The notes: generated by a model not told the origin, from the sequence alone. A DNA stretch of 64,000 nucleotides from Ustilago trichophora (GCA_900323505.1 OOIN01000003.1:1984001-2048000); one strand, 5' to 3'. Positions 11,501 to 23,166 are shown, numbered from the stretch's first letter. Translations and numbers: made by a program.

Positions 11501-12889
11501 CACCCCATTGGTGGTCACAAGGGATCCAATCGCGTAATGTCACCAAAAGATGGCTCACTCCTCTGACATTGAATCATCTCTTGGCTCGGCGTGGTCGCAA
11601 AACGTTCTTCCTCACGCCCACCAGCCTTCGTGAAGACTCGCTGTGAAATCCACTGTCGATTACCTTATTGGCAAGTCAATGTATTTGGCCGAAAGCTTAT
11701 CGCTGATGTTCCCACGCTCCCTGTTGCCTCGGGGAAGGCCCGAACGAGGGAGCGCCTTGCATCAAGATCACGTTCAAGGCCCCTGCGCGCTCGGATATCC
11801 CGATTGAAAGCGTCAAATCGATCGTTAGCGTGATATGGTCAGGCCATGTACTCTTGGCTGGAGCTGGAAGCATCATTCTATCTACTCTTTCTCTCCCCAC
11901 CATTGTCGCGCCCAAGCTCCAAAATAAACAATAGATAACCCGAAGTGTTGAGCCCACCTCGCCTTGACCACGCCAAAAAGCCTCGAATCGCGATTGGCTA
12001 GTCGGAGCAGCGGCTGCATCTTGAACAAATGCGATGAGCTCGACTTACTGTATATTCGGACCTCTCCTGCTCACAGGGATCGAAGAATGGCTCAAATGCA
12101 CAGTCCGGCAATATTATCTCTCGCAAGATGCGCAGCACCCTCCCACCTCAGCAATGCCGGCCAAAGGCTCGTGAAACACCGACGCATAGCAGCATGCATT
12201 CGTGCTATTGGACAAGCAACTTGTAAACATCCTATCTCGCACTCACGTATGTGTTTGTTCGGGCCATACCCACGAGAATCGTTCTCAATGCCCCAGGCTC
12301 CGCCACGGGACCATACCCTCCGATAGACCTTTGAGACCCTAAAGAATATGGAAGTTTCCGAAAAGCCGGGTCCAGATGCTGCAGCTTTTGCGAGAACACT
12401 GGCTCGTGGTGAGCCTGCTCAAACATGCACAAATATGGTCGAGACTGAACTCGGACGACGCCGAAATCGGGAAGACATGCTCGCAAGTCAACAAGTTCAA
12501 TAATCGGCAGGAACCATGGTCGCAAACATCTTGTGTAATGGTCTTGCCTGACGTGGCGGTGTAGTCTCGGCACAATTTCGTCAGATGCCAAACACCACGT
12601 GGCTCGTAGCTTTTACAGCTGTCGGCGCGTGAAAAGCTAAATTTTCTTGGACGGACGGAGCAACGCACGATGTAACAAATGTCTCGATGAATATCGGGAC
12701 TCATCGCTCCATCGGCAGATTTCGGCCTCCACACCAGAGAGACAGCAGCGGTGAGAAGCGGCGTTTGCTGGTCGGGCCAACCTTGCGGACCGTCGTGCTG
12801 GCTACGTAGCCGTCGATGGGTCACTCCTTCACCAACATCATTACAAGGCCTCATTCTCCATCTACAACGCAGCCGCCCGCGAGACTGTT
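8550..12889. other. 4.3 kb without a recognisable gene between divergent genes
   Basis: This region lies between the divergently read acyltransferase and DsbA-like genes. Open frames are short, overlap each other and lack codon bias or any recognisable domain. Several A- or T-rich tracts occur (around 8981-8992, 9060-9110 and 10950-10980). I found no tRNA or transposase. It may hold two long promoters, a multi-exon gene too divergent for me to see, or a non-coding RNA. Confidence 0.5.
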
Positions 12890-13807
12890 ATGATAGCCAA
12901 GATGACCAAGCCCGAGCTTCTCGTTCAGGTGGTGACCGACGTAATCTGCCCGTGGTGTTTTGTCGGCTCTCGTCGATTCAAAGCCTTCCTCGAATCCGAC
13001 GACTACAAGACGCAGATTGCGCCTCACGTCAACACTGTCCTCAAGATCGAGCCCTACATCCTCGACCCGCGACTTCCTGCTTCGACATACGAGACACCTT
13101 CCAAGCACTACGATGCGCTCGAGACCACGCCATACGAGAAGAATTCACCGCCGACGAAGAAGTTTTACTATGGATCCAAGTTCGGCGGCAACTTGGATGC
13201 GTTTGATGCAAAGATCTCTACTGCGGCGCAGGAACTAGGCATGCCAGCCTTTGACTGGACGAGTGAGGGCAAAGTCGGAGCTACGTGGAATGCACATCGC
13301 CTTGTACTCAAGGCGAGTCAGATGGATGAGCAACGTGGTGATATGGCAAAGGACGATCCCTCGGCGTGTCTGCAGACGCTTCAGGTAGAGCTTATGGATC
13401 GATTCTATCAAGACTTCCACGCAAAGAGCAAAGACATGTCAGACAATGCATATCTCGCCCGCGTAGCGAAGGAGCTCGAGCTGTTTGAGTCGGAAGAGGC
13501 AGCGAAGAAGTGGCTCGAGTCGGACGATCTCGAGTACGAGCTGGGTAACAAGCTGCAACAAGCCGAAATGAATGGAGTGAGAAGTATTCCTTTCTACATT
13601 GTCAATGTGAGTTCGAGTAGATTTACCTCTGCAACGAGCTCGTTGCAAGCGTTGCGAGATACGAAAGCCCTTGAATACTGACACTGACCTTGATTCTCAT
13701 GTCCGGGTTCGCTACGCCAGGACGGTGCGGACCACATGAGCGAGACGGGCTCCCACGATTCCTTCCTCAAGATGATGCAGATGGCCGTTGCGCCTTACGT
13801 CCGATAG
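12890..13807 (+). CDS. DsbA/FrnE-like thioredoxin-fold oxidoreductase (one intron)
   Basis: Exons 12890-13606 and 13721-13807 give 267 aa. The 114 nt intron has a GTGAGT donor and a CGCCAG acceptor, in phase 0, and splicing restores the expected end of the family: SIPFYIVN joins DGADHMSETG. Without splicing the frame ends in unrelated residues. The protein belongs to the DsbA-like family (FrnE, 2-hydroxychromene-2-carboxylate isomerase group), with CPWC at residues 20-23 right after the first beta strand, plus the helical insert and the cis-proline region (SIPF). No signal peptide is seen, so a cytosolic thiol-disulfide or glutathione-linked role is inferred. A second in-frame ATG lies four codons downstream and could also be the start. 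Confidence 0.88.
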
Positions 13808-14425
13808 TGTGACTGTACCGTACTTATATCGCCTTTGCAACCCCAGCCTGCCCTGCGTCCCTTGTCTATGAGCACGAGTTGTACCTCTTCTCATTGCTTC
13901 GACGGCTGTTGTAGGTTACAGAAACACACATTCTCACTGCTGAACTGTCTCCAACATATGTACTTTTCCTGCGAGTGCTTCAAGGGCTAGACCAAACAAC
14001 AGGAAGATGAGAAAAAAGGTCAAAAAAGGGAAGCTTTGCCTCTTCTCCGCATTCCATGTTACCACCTGTGGGAACCGCTTCTGTCAAAAAGGGCACATCA
14101 GCGTGCAGGGTAGCGCAGCCGCGCTTGCGATTTCACACTTCAAATTAGTGCAGAGCGGGAACATTACTGCAGCAAAGCACGGCACACAGAACACGGCACA
14201 GCAGCAGCGCTGTACAGCTTGGACCCTGACAATCCCAAAAGTGCCTCTTTCACGCTTGGCTGCTCCTGAGGAGCTTCGACTGAGTTACATTCTTAAAGGC
14301 TTTCGTTCAGATCGTCCTTTCTTCTCATCACCATCTCGCATCGATCTGGTTCTTGCTCCATCTCTCAAGCTTGATTTGCTCTTCGCTATCGCAAAAGCAG
14401 TCCTTTAGCCCAACAAGCCGCAACG
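13808..14425. other. Intergenic, SDR promoter
   Basis: Non-coding spacer between two genes on the same strand. The last 150 bases are pyrimidine-rich with several CTCTC-like stretches ahead of the dehydrogenase ATG. Nothing else recognised. Confidence 0.5.
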
Positions 14426-15613
14426 ATGACTTCCTCGATTCCCTCAGTCTATGACACGCATTGTGATGGCGCCGGTCTACTCCCCACAACCGCACCCTGG
14501 TCCTCACTCTACTGCTTTCTGCGCAAGTACACCAGCGATGTGTACGCCAGCCTTACCTTCCCCTCTCCCACAACCAACCCAGATTACGACTGTACCGGCA
14601 AGACTGTCATCGTCTCCGGCAGCAACTCTGGTATTGGCAAGCAGGCTGCCATCTACTTCGCTTCCGCTGGAGCAACCGTTATCATGGCCTGTCGAATGAC
14701 GGCTGCGCACGAACAGCATCCTGAGGAAGCGCGCAAGGAGGTTGTCGCTCTCTCGGGAGCCAAGGATTCCGCCGTCGAGCTTTGGGAGATCGACTGTTCG
14801 TCGCTTGCCAACGTCGAGCGCTTTGGCCAGAAGTGGCGAGACTCTGGTCGAGTCTGCGATATCCTTGTCAACAACGCTGGTCTTGCAGCCGGGAAGCGTA
14901 TCATTACCGAGGAAGGTTTTGAGTTGACCCACGTCGTCAACTTCCTCTCCCACACCTTGCTCACTTTTTACCTCCTCCCCTCGCTCGCCCGATCCTCCGC
15001 CCCGAGGATCATCAACACCTGCTCCATCTTCCACAACGGTGGAACACTCGACTTTGCCAACATGGACAACGAGAAGCACACTCCTCTCGGTCTCGGCTGC
15101 GTCAATGCATACTGCGACTCCAAATTGTGGTTCCTCATGTGGTCGGTTGAGCTTCAGGAGCGTCTCAGTCGAAGCGAAGAGTACAGGCATGTCATTGTTC
15201 ATGGGATCCACCCCGGGTTTGTAGGCAGCAACGTGTGGAACAATCCCCATGCCAGAGTTCCAGCCTTCGTCAAGCAGATCATTCTCGCCGGAATCAACAA
15301 GCTGAGCGTCGACAACAAGCAAGGCAGCTTTGCCATCGTTTACGCCGCTCTGGATCCCGCACTCGGCCTGCCCAAGCAGCTGACCAAAGGTGGAAATACC
15401 AAAGTGGAGAAGGGCGAAAGTGCCAAATGGGGAGGAAAGTTTATCAACCGTAACAAGGTCGATATCAGACGTCCAGAGGTCGATGATGTCCTGGCGAGGA
15501 GTCGATTGTGGCAGAGAGTCTTGGAGGATGTCGGTGCGGTCAAGAGGGGTGTTGCGGCTGATCTGCCGGGTCATTTGGAGAGCGTCAAAGCGTTCGGAAG
15601 GGAGACCAAGTGA
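14426..15613 (+). CDS. Short-chain dehydrogenase/reductase (retinol-dehydrogenase-like)
   Basis: Intronless, 395 aa. SDR enzymes reduce or oxidise carbonyl/alcohol groups with NAD(P)H. The cofactor motif GSNSGIG is at residues 65-71, NNAG at 149-152, a candidate catalytic Ser near residue 200 (NTCSIF), and the YxxxK pair in YCDSK (Y229, K233). CRM after the second strand (residues 89-91) puts an Arg where NADP(H) is often bound, so NADPH preference is inferred. An N-terminal extension of about 55 residues precedes the fold; it is only mildly hydrophobic and gives no clear membrane segment. The domain layout resembles fungal retinol-dehydrogenase/WW-oxidoreductase-like SDRs of unknown substrate. 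Convergent with the Zn2Cys6 gene, 362 bases away. Confidence 0.9.
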   Translation: MTSSIPSVYDTHCDGAGLLPTTAPWSSLYCFLRKYTSDVYASLTFPSPTTNPDYDCTGKTVIVSGSNSGIGKQAAIYFASAGATVIMACRMTAAHEQHPEEARKEVVALSGAKDSAVELWEIDCSSLANVERFGQKWRDSGRVCDILVNNAGLAAGKRIITEEGFELTHVVNFLSHTLLTFYLLPSLARSSAPRIINTCSIFHNGGTLDFANMDNEKHTPLGLGCVNAYCDSKLWFLMWSVELQERLSRSEEYRHVIVHGIHPGFVGSNVWNNPHARVPAFVKQIILAGINKLSVDNKQGSFAIVYAALDPALGLPKQLTKGGNTKVEKGESAKWGGKFINRNKVDIRRPEVDDVLARSRLWQRVLEDVGAVKRGVAADLPGHLESVKAFGRETK

Positions 15614-15975
15614 ATCTGCCTGCCCTCGTGTTACTAGACTCATTGCACCTCATAGATAGAAGTTACGCTTCGGTATGCACGACTGAAATGCAGCCTCTTG
15701 TCTAGTTCGCTTGTCGCAACTCACACGTTCCCGCTTGCACAAAACTGAGAAAAAGTTGCGCTTTGAGCAATAAGATTACAAGAGTCGGTACAAATACGGG
15801 TTTCCCCAGCCCATAGCTGGATGAACTTGTCTATGTGCGCGAGGCAAGGCATTAGCATGCTGATAAGGGTTGATGTTTGTTTGTCTGCAGCTGGGACGTC
15901 TTGCTGTATCTATAGATGATATCTATCGGTGAACGATTCAAGCTACTATCGATATGACGAGGAGTTTGTGAAGGA
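15614..15975. other. Convergent intergenic spacer
   Basis: Space between two converging genes, expected to hold both 3' UTRs. No further feature recognised. Confidence 0.5.
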
Positions 15976-18744
15976 TCAGGAAATGTAAGGGCTTCCAAAA
16001 TACGTGACGCTTTCCCTCCAGGTTTCGGCCTCTTCGCTCCAGACTCTCTTAATGACGTCGGAGGCGGTTGCGGGACCAGAGGTGCCTTTCCACTGAGCCC
16101 GACGGACGAAGGCTCTCACTTGATCACGTTCGGGGGTGTCTTGGGCATAAGAGCCGAGGACGATGGCTGGCCACATTAGACCCTGTTCGAGCTTGTCTGG
16201 AACTGCCGCTAGTAGGGAGATGCTGCGGCAGATCAGGTCGCGGACGGCAAGGCTGGTGGAGGGTCGGTTGAAGACGGTGACATAGAGATCGACGAGAAGC
16301 GCGTTGCGGTAGAGGTGATTGGCCAATCGCAGACGATTCACTTGCTGTTCGCCTGCAGACGAGGTGAGGAAGAGGTTGCCTGATTGGAAAGCTTTCGTGA
16401 CGGCGTTGTTGGGCTGGTCATCGGTGCTGGTGGAAGGTGGGGGTGGCATGTTCTGCTCTGACTTTGGCGTCTGTGCGTTGGCGTTGCCGTTGGATCTGGA
16501 TCTGCCATTGATGCTGTCCAAAACTTGCAGCTGTTCCGCTTCCGTGAGGATGCGGGCGGTTCCCTTCCAGAATGTACCCGCTTCCAAATCGCGAATGAGC
16601 AGACCAAGCTCCTCTCGAAGCGCAAGACTGTCCAGCGCCGCCGTGCCATCCTCGGCCTCACTGCGGCTGCTCTTGCGATTGCCGTAGGCAACAGCTTCAG
16701 CTCGCTTGAACTTGCGCATGGTATCAAGCGTCTCGATGAGAAGCTCGATCGTAACCATCGAGATGCTATACGTAGTCTCGGCTACACTGCCACGCGCTTG
16801 GTCAAAGATGGCAGCGTCCGACTCGCTCCAGTTGTATGGCAGGAGTCGGCGCAATCGAGCTGGATTGTAGTCCCAGTCGGTGATGGCGGTATACTGCGAC
16901 AGATAGCACTCGTACAATCCGACCACGGCGCCAAGGAAGAGAAGGCCTCCGTGGTTGGACAGATTCTCGGGCGGGAGGATGGGCGGGTCTTCTGCTGTTC
17001 CGACGATGGGCTCGCCAGTGACCGAGGGGAAGAGTCGATGCGAAGAGATGTGCTCAACAGCATCAGCAAGGAACTGTTCACACTGGTTGAAGTACGAGGG
17101 CAGCATGAGCGACTTGCCAACAGAGCTGCAGGCCAGGATGAGCAACATCATGGCAGCTGCGTTGCTTCCGACTGGCAACTCATCGAATCCGCTGCTCGTG
17201 TTAGAATCAATGACCGAGAATCGACGTCGTCGGCTGGGCTGCTGCTGCGTCTGTAGAGCCTTGATGGCAGCCAGATGATGCCGATTGGCCAATTCCAAGA
17301 GCGGAGCTACTGTGCTGTTCGAAACTGCGCTGGAGTGGCCCTGCTGGTACTTGACCGAGCGTGTTGGCTGCTCTGGTGAACGAGGTTCGCCTTCAGCTGC
17401 ATTACCGTTGATGGTCGAATCACTGCCTGGGCGAGAAGCAAAGTTGGCCTGCTGGGTGGCGATCACGGCGGCAAGGGCATGTGCCATGGCCTGACCTTGG
17501 CCCATGCGGGCAATACCTTGAAGCAGGCGGAAGTAGGCCTTAGTGCCTTTGGTTGGCTGCGTTACGGTGGAAAACGAGAGCGAGTAGAGATCGCCCATCA
17601 GCTCTTCCGGGTCTGGCTCGGTCGAGGCATAGTCAAGGACAAGCTTGTGCCGAGGTTGCGAGGCGCTGGACGAGGGATGAGACGACGGGCTCTGTGGTGC
17701 GTTGGAGTGCGAGTCGAGTCCTGCAGATTGTGCATGAGCAGCAGGTGCAGGAGGGTATGCCTGTTGAGCAGCTACACGCGGGTCGGAACCGCTGGTCTCT
17801 GCTGCCCTGGGCATCTGCTGACGGCTGTGGGCAAAGACAGGACTGGCATGGTTGGCGGGTGAAGTCTCGGCAGATCGGCTGGCCAGGTTGGGCGAAGCCA
17901 TGGGACGCTGCTGCGGTGGCGGCGAGACTGCGTTGAAGGGTGGAAGCGATGCAGAAGCAGCCATCGGGACCGAGTGCGGCTGATGAGGAGAGATGGGAGG
18001 CAGCGTGTCGCGACTCTTGCCCTTGCTGCTTGTCTGACTTTGGTTGGAAGGGATCCTGTGATGGGCATCGAAAGGCTGACGTGCGCGAGCATCCTGGTAC
18101 GCCGGATTCGACGATGTCGAAGAAGAGGAGGATGAGAAATCATCGTAGCGGGTGCGTTTGTAGACGTGCTGCTGCGAGGTGTGATCCCAGTCGGCTGCTG
18201 CACTCGCCGACAACGGTGGAGGAAAGTGCTGCTGAGGCACTTGCGTTGGTGCATTGCCATGCGAGGCAGGGTAGTATGGATGGTGAGATGCAGATGATGC
18301 GGGCGGAGAGGGACGCTGAAGGGGATGTGGCCGTTGCGAATGATAGTCTCGATGCTGCGGTGGCGGGGCATTTGGACTTGAAGTGGATGCGTATGGGTGG
18401 TGATGGTACGAATTATGCTGACCATGACGTGACAGATGCTGCGATGGATATCCTGAAGTAGACGAAGAGCGAGAGAGCATGGGTGTGGCGTGCATCGAGG
18501 ACAAGCTGTTAGGAAACGAAGCCGAGGAAGACATGGAAGGCGAGGCGTAGTCGCTGCCAGATATGGAAGGATTACCTTCATTGAGCGACTCGGAGCTTGC
18601 GTCTGGATAGCGACAGCTTTCGCCAGCACGGATGCATCTCGTGCAGTGCGGACGGAGCTCGTCGCACTTTTTCTTTTTGGATCGACAGTTCCAGCATCCC
18701 GCCTTGGAGCGCCTGAAGAGCTGGCGTCGCGCCGAAGTGGTCAT
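15976..18744 (-). CDS. Zn2Cys6 binuclear-cluster transcription factor
   Basis: Intronless, 922 aa from the ATG at 18744. The N-terminus carries a complete Zn2Cys6 DNA-binding cluster: Cys17, 20, 27, 34, 37 and 44, with the basic run RSKKKK between the second and third Cys. A long Ser/Pro/His/Gln-rich stretch follows (about residues 50-370, probably disordered), then a helical region of about 500 residues resembling the fungal-specific regulatory domain of this class. It should be a nuclear sequence-specific regulator; its target pathway is unknown. Its 5' side faces 7.65 kb with no recognised gene, unusually long for a compact fungal genome. The downstream neighbour is the SDR gene; no functional link is shown. 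Confidence 0.9.
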   Translation of the reverse strand: MTTSARRQLFRRSKAGCWNCRSKKKKCDELRPHCTRCIRAGESCRYPDASSESLNEGNPSISGSDYASPSMSSSASFPNSLSSMHATPMLSRSSSTSGYPSQHLSRHGQHNSYHHHPYASTSSPNAPPPQHRDYHSQRPHPLQRPSPPASSASHHPYYPASHGNAPTQVPQQHFPPPLSASAAADWDHTSQQHVYKRTRYDDFSSSSSSTSSNPAYQDARARQPFDAHHRIPSNQSQTSSKGKSRDTLPPISPHQPHSVPMAASASLPPFNAVSPPPQQRPMASPNLASRSAETSPANHASPVFAHSRQQMPRAAETSGSDPRVAAQQAYPPAPAAHAQSAGLDSHSNAPQSPSSHPSSSASQPRHKLVLDYASTEPDPEELMGDLYSLSFSTVTQPTKGTKAYFRLLQGIARMGQGQAMAHALAAVIATQQANFASRPGSDSTINGNAAEGEPRSPEQPTRSVKYQQGHSSAVSNSTVAPLLELANRHHLAAIKALQTQQQPSRRRRFSVIDSNTSSGFDELPVGSNAAAMMLLILACSSVGKSLMLPSYFNQCEQFLADAVEHISSHRLFPSVTGEPIVGTAEDPPILPPENLSNHGGLLFLGAVVGLYECYLSQYTAITDWDYNPARLRRLLPYNWSESDAAIFDQARGSVAETTYSISMVTIELLIETLDTMRKFKRAEAVAYGNRKSSRSEAEDGTAALDSLALREELGLLIRDLEAGTFWKGTARILTEAEQLQVLDSINGRSRSNGNANAQTPKSEQNMPPPPSTSTDDQPNNAVTKAFQSGNLFLTSSAGEQQVNRLRLANHLYRNALLVDLYVTVFNRPSTSLAVRDLICRSISLLAAVPDKLEQGLMWPAIVLGSYAQDTPERDQVRAFVRRAQWKGTSGPATASDVIKRVWSEEAETWRESVTYFGSPYIS

Positions 18745-20132
18745 GCGGACAGAGGAGGGGGCGCCTGCCGCGACCCTGGCGAGTACTTGGAGCGAAATTT
18801 GGGGCGGCAGCGCTCAGGCAACGCCACGCCTGAGAGGAAGCGACGGGGAGATGCTCGAGGGGGGAAGCTGTGTGCGGTCAAAAGGTTTCCTGCGCTTTGT
18901 TACGCGAGCGATGGCTGAGCAATCTGCCTAGCGTATTGGGTTACTCTGCAGGGACAGATCCGAAATATGCCAGTGCGGTGGTGGAGATGGAGCTGGTCGT
19001 GTGACGATCAACGCGAGCAAATCGATGCTAGAGAGGGGTGGCGGAGGATTTCGAGGATGGTGGTTGTTGACAAGGTGGTCGGGGCAGGTTTGACTAGGAA
19101 GTGTAGACTAGACAATGTGGACGGAAGGAAGGGATGATGGAGGAGGAGGAAGCATCGACGGAGATGGAATAAGGGCGAGACGAAAAGGCTGGGTCTAGAC
19201 GTTTACTTACAATGGCCGGTCGAGTGAGACGATATGGGAGCGTGAAGGAGGGCGGCGGCGGCGCCCAATGCAAGAATGCTGGAAAGAGACGGGCCGAGCA
19301 GCAGTGAGCAGGATGAAGAGGAAGAAGCAGCAGATGAAGTTGTGACCGAGCCTCGAGCGGGCGAGGTCTAGAGGCGCAAGTGAAGACGAGAAGACGAAAG
19401 GGGGAAAGGGAGGAAGGATGGCAGGAAGAAGGCAAGAGGAAAGGAGAAAAGGGAGGGAGAAAGAGAGCGGAAGAGAGACGAGGAGGGGCAGGAAAGCAGG
19501 ACAGGGGCGCGGAGTGAGGAAAGCGCAGCCGAGTGCAGATGGACGCATAGAATTAGAAGCCGGGTTTGTTTGTGGCTGATCAAGCAAGCAAGCGAGGAGC
19601 AGCAGGCAGAAGGGAGGAGAAAAAAAAGGAGGTCGGGTCTGCACTGTGCTGTGTCTTGTTGGCCTTGAGTAGCAAGAGCAAGTCAAGGCTGAGCTGTCTT
19701 GGATCAGCCAAGGCAAGGTAGTTTGACAAGTCGGCTTGCGTCTATCAAGAATGAACCAATTAGCCAGCCATTTGGCAGCAACAGCAGCACGATCCAATGG
19801 CAGATCCAGGAGAGCACCGGACGGCACCCAGGTGATTAACGAGGAGGAGCGACCAGAAAGGGTGGTCCGGTCAAGTGGAAGAGAGGCGAAACGAAAGTTG
19901 CGGCCAGGCGAAGCGTGGCGATACGGTGAGAGGCGAGGCCAAGCGAGACGACTCAGAACAATGACTACAAACACACCACACAGACACACACACACATGCA
20001 CAAGTCTGGTTTCGCTTCGCCTTGTCTTGTCTTTCGAGGGACAGAGGAATGGTACAGACGAGGGAGGCAATGCGAACAACGCTGTGAGGGTGAGCAAATG
20101 AGCGCGAGGCGGAGCAAGAAAAAGATGAAGAG

Positions 20133-20168
<36 letters not shown>
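20133..20168. repeat. Poly-A tract, 36 bases
   Basis: Uninterrupted run of A on the plus strand, flanked by purine-rich sequence on both sides. It is the longest homopolymer in the window. Its exact length may be an assembly artefact. Confidence 0.95.
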
Positions 20169-20170
<2 letters not shown>

Positions 20171-20528
20171 AAAGAAAGAAAAAAGGGACGGGAAGAAGGA
20201 CAAGGTCAGAGACCGTGAGAGCGAGCAGGCACATCGGCAGCCTTGCACTTTCCTACAGTATAAGGAAATAAATAGCGAGGGAAGGGGTTGGGATCTTCGC
20301 TCGGCTATGAAATCTGGCTCAGTCAAAGAGCCTTGGAGACGGAGAAAACAAGCGGTGAGCGGGTATACTACCGATCCAAGACATTTTGTTATTTTTACGG
20401 CGAAAATCTGTGCTTCGCTGTGGTGTAGTGCTGTGTAAAATGTAGTTCAAATCTGGGACAAGATCTCAGACACCCAAGGGGCGAAAAGGCGAAAATGGGC
20501 GAAAATGGTGGGAACTGAGAATCGTGTC

Positions 20529-20546
20529 TTTTTTTTTTTTTTTTTT
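20529..20546. repeat. Poly-T tract, 18 bases
   Basis: Uninterrupted run of T in the long geneless region, 360 bases from the 36-base A tract. Confidence 0.95.
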
Positions 20547-21643
20547 AAATGTTTCGATGGCTAACCGGTCTAGTCAAGCGGTGCAGCGGCGGGCGGCGGC
20601 GGCGTGCAGCGCAGACCACGCCAAGTTGGGCCCAAGGCAGTCATCCAGTCTAGATTTGGTCTTGTTTTCGTTGGTTCCGCAGCAGGGACTCGTTGAGAAT
20701 TCTAACACCGCCTGTACGCGCGTCGTCATTTGCTGCTTCCACGTTGCTTGAACCTGCAAATTCACTCCAAACCCCAGCTGATTCCTTCCATGCCTTGGCT
20801 TGGCCTCGCCTTGCCTCGTCTCATCTACAGTACCACTTGGCATCTTGACCGGGCCGACGCAGCCATCGTGCCTGAAAAGTTAACAACTACAGGTCAATAC
20901 GTCAGTTCAAGCTTGAGATAACATCTGCCTTGATGCAAATCTAGCAGTTGAGATTCCAATGTCTCGTTTCTGAAATTAAAACAAACGCAGATGACAACCT
21001 CATCGAAACAATGGGGCCACGCTACGCAATACCATGAAATCGAGGCAGAAATTATGCGGACATGGTGCTAGACAAACACTTGTACAAGGACTTGGGCCCC
21101 TGTCAGTGTGTGAATCAAGCTTAATGGTGGGACCGATCGTGTGAGCCGTCAGGGGCGCCATCATGATCCGTCGTCGTCCTTTTCAAGTCCACGTTCTGTG
21201 CGGTGGGCAGCGTGAACTAGACCTCGGTAGAACGCATCGCAGGCTAGTGGGTTCTTTCCTTTCCGCGGGAAGGGTGGAGCCTTGGGAACGCATCAGTCAC
21301 TACCCACATTCAATTGTTCGAGCTTTGTGGTGAGTGGGGCAAAAGTGAAAGTGAAAAAGGGCCTCGGCATCACTCTATTTTGGATGGTAGGTGACAGCGG
21401 TCGTTGGCGGGGGTGGAACAAACGGCGGGGCAATCAACCTCATAAACGGCAACAAGCATAGGCCGACCGTCCGGCACTACGCATGAGCCTCGTCGGGGGT
21501 CGAGGTGATGCTAGATCAAGCAGAATCGACAATCGACAGCGCAAAAGTTCGAGGTGAATCTGGAGCTTACATGACACTCTGACAAGCTCGTCGATTCAAA
21601 CAAAGTCCACGTTTGCAGTGAGTGGGGGGGTGATGGCGGGATG

Positions 21644-21664
21644 AAAAAAAAAAAAAAAAAAAAA
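21644..21664. repeat. Poly-A tract, 21 bases
   Basis: Uninterrupted run of A, followed by an AAAAT-type degenerate repeat up to about 21690. Confidence 0.95.
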
Positions 21665-22667
21665 TGAAATAAAATAAAATAGAAAAAGAAACAGAGACTG
21701 GTCCGAACTGTATGTAATTTTTAGAAGCGGCTCAGCCAATGTGGCAGAACGAGAAGAGCCAAATAAGTGGTGGCGTAGTAGCGCGGACTCCAGTCGGTCA
21801 ACTGGTGACTTGTATCAAAGGCCAATCGGGCCGTGGGAGCGGCAAATCACCATCCACCTCTTCTTGTAGCTCTTTCAGTCAAAGCGTGGCTCAACTCTCT
21901 TGCATAAGGGCGGTTGGCGCATCCGAAACCGAAAGTCGTAAACGTCCGGACGCTGGCAGTCAGAGAGGGACAGGTGAAAAATAAAAAAAAATAAAAAGGG
22001 TGCAATTTTTCATGCGACAGGCACCAGCTCGATTTTTAGCAAGGAAAATTTCAATGTGATGACAACTGAGACACGTCTTGATCTGGATTGCCGCCGTGTA
22101 CTGTACGCCCAGAACTCGACACAAGAGACTGGCTGAGCCGCTCACAACCGCCAGTTCACATTCGGTCAGCTACACTATTCATTCACTATGAGCTGGTTGC
22201 CTTGTCCCTTGCCCCTGACAAGTCGATTCCTTTGTCACAATGTCGGCTCTTGCCGCCTATTGTGTCCATTATCTCTGGTCTTGCTTTGATTCGATTCTAT
22301 GAATCCCGAGGCAGAATGAGCACGGACGGGGTCCGTTCAAAGACATTCGGCATAAAGCTTTCGACACTGATCGCCGCTTCTTGGCTTCAAGTCCATCTGA
22401 TCGGAACGATGCACACGCGATTCGGCATTTTTCGGATGAGCCGCTTCCCCCGAGCATTCATCTATTCACACGCACACCAACCACAAGACCTGGGGTGACA
22501 CAGCGACGAGCTCTCGTGGGAAACACCGGATGGTCAATCGTTGCAACGGAGCAGCTGAGCCCGGGCTTGAACCCGCACAAGGTTGCTTGCAGCCTGCACT
22601 CATGCCTGTTGTCGGTGTCGGTTCAGAACCTTGGATGCAGCTGCTTTGGTTCAAGCTGGCAGTGGAT

Positions 22668-22710
22668 GCATGCTCAATGCATGCCATACAGTATGCAATG
22701 AGCCATGCAC
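22668..22710. repeat. Imperfect inverted repeat
   Basis: Left arm GCATG-CTCAATGCAT and right arm ATGCAATGAGCCATGC are near reverse complements (one indel, one mismatch) around a loop of about 10 bases. It could form a short hairpin or be a palindromic binding site. No gene is nearby. Confidence 0.5.
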
Positions 22711-23127
22711 CAAACCAATCAAAGCATGGAGCCGAGTCGATTTCCCAACGTTTCCATGGGAAACGCACATCCAACGGGCCATCAGCTGCATCCCGCCCTG
22801 CTTCTAACCCATACCTAGGGCGATTAACGTGCCAAGCGAGAGAGTGTCTCCCAACTAAGCTCATCCCACAGTGCACACGAGGCCGAGAGACTTTGTTTAT
22901 TCTTTTCTTTTTTCGCGTCCAACATGCAGATTGCCTTTCAAACCCCGCTGCGTTCTCGTCGTCCAGCTCGTCATCCGCAGGAAATGGTCACGACCAACAC
23001 GGCTCAGCACAACACAGAGTAGCACAACAAGCTGCCGTATCTTGACAAGCATTTCAAAGCCAGAATCGTTGCAGTCGCCGTCCGCTCTCGAGACTCTTCC
23101 TTTCGTCGGGCCTTCCATCTGCGCCAC

Positions 23128-23166
23128 CTCTCTCTCTCTCTCCCTCTCTCTCTCTCTCTCTTTCTC
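23128..23166. repeat. CT microsatellite
   Basis: About 39 bases of nearly pure CT repeat with two interruptions. It lies in the long geneless region and resembles the pyrimidine tracts of fungal promoters. Confidence 0.9.

Noticed and set aside
11490..11515. tRNA-like B box (GGTTCAAGCC)
   Set aside because: The T stem does not pair over five bases and no A box, D arm or acceptor stem fits.
14504..15643. 379-codon minus-strand frame
   Set aside because: Antisense shadow of the SDR gene.
19207..20097. 296-codon minus-strand frame rich in Ser, Leu, Pro and Phe
   Set aside because: Produced by purine-rich plus-strand DNA with homopolymers; no signal peptide or domain and no coding bias.
22555..22585. 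tRNA-like T arm on the minus strand
   Set aside because: The T stem has a G-G mismatch in the centre and no anticodon arm can be folded upstream.
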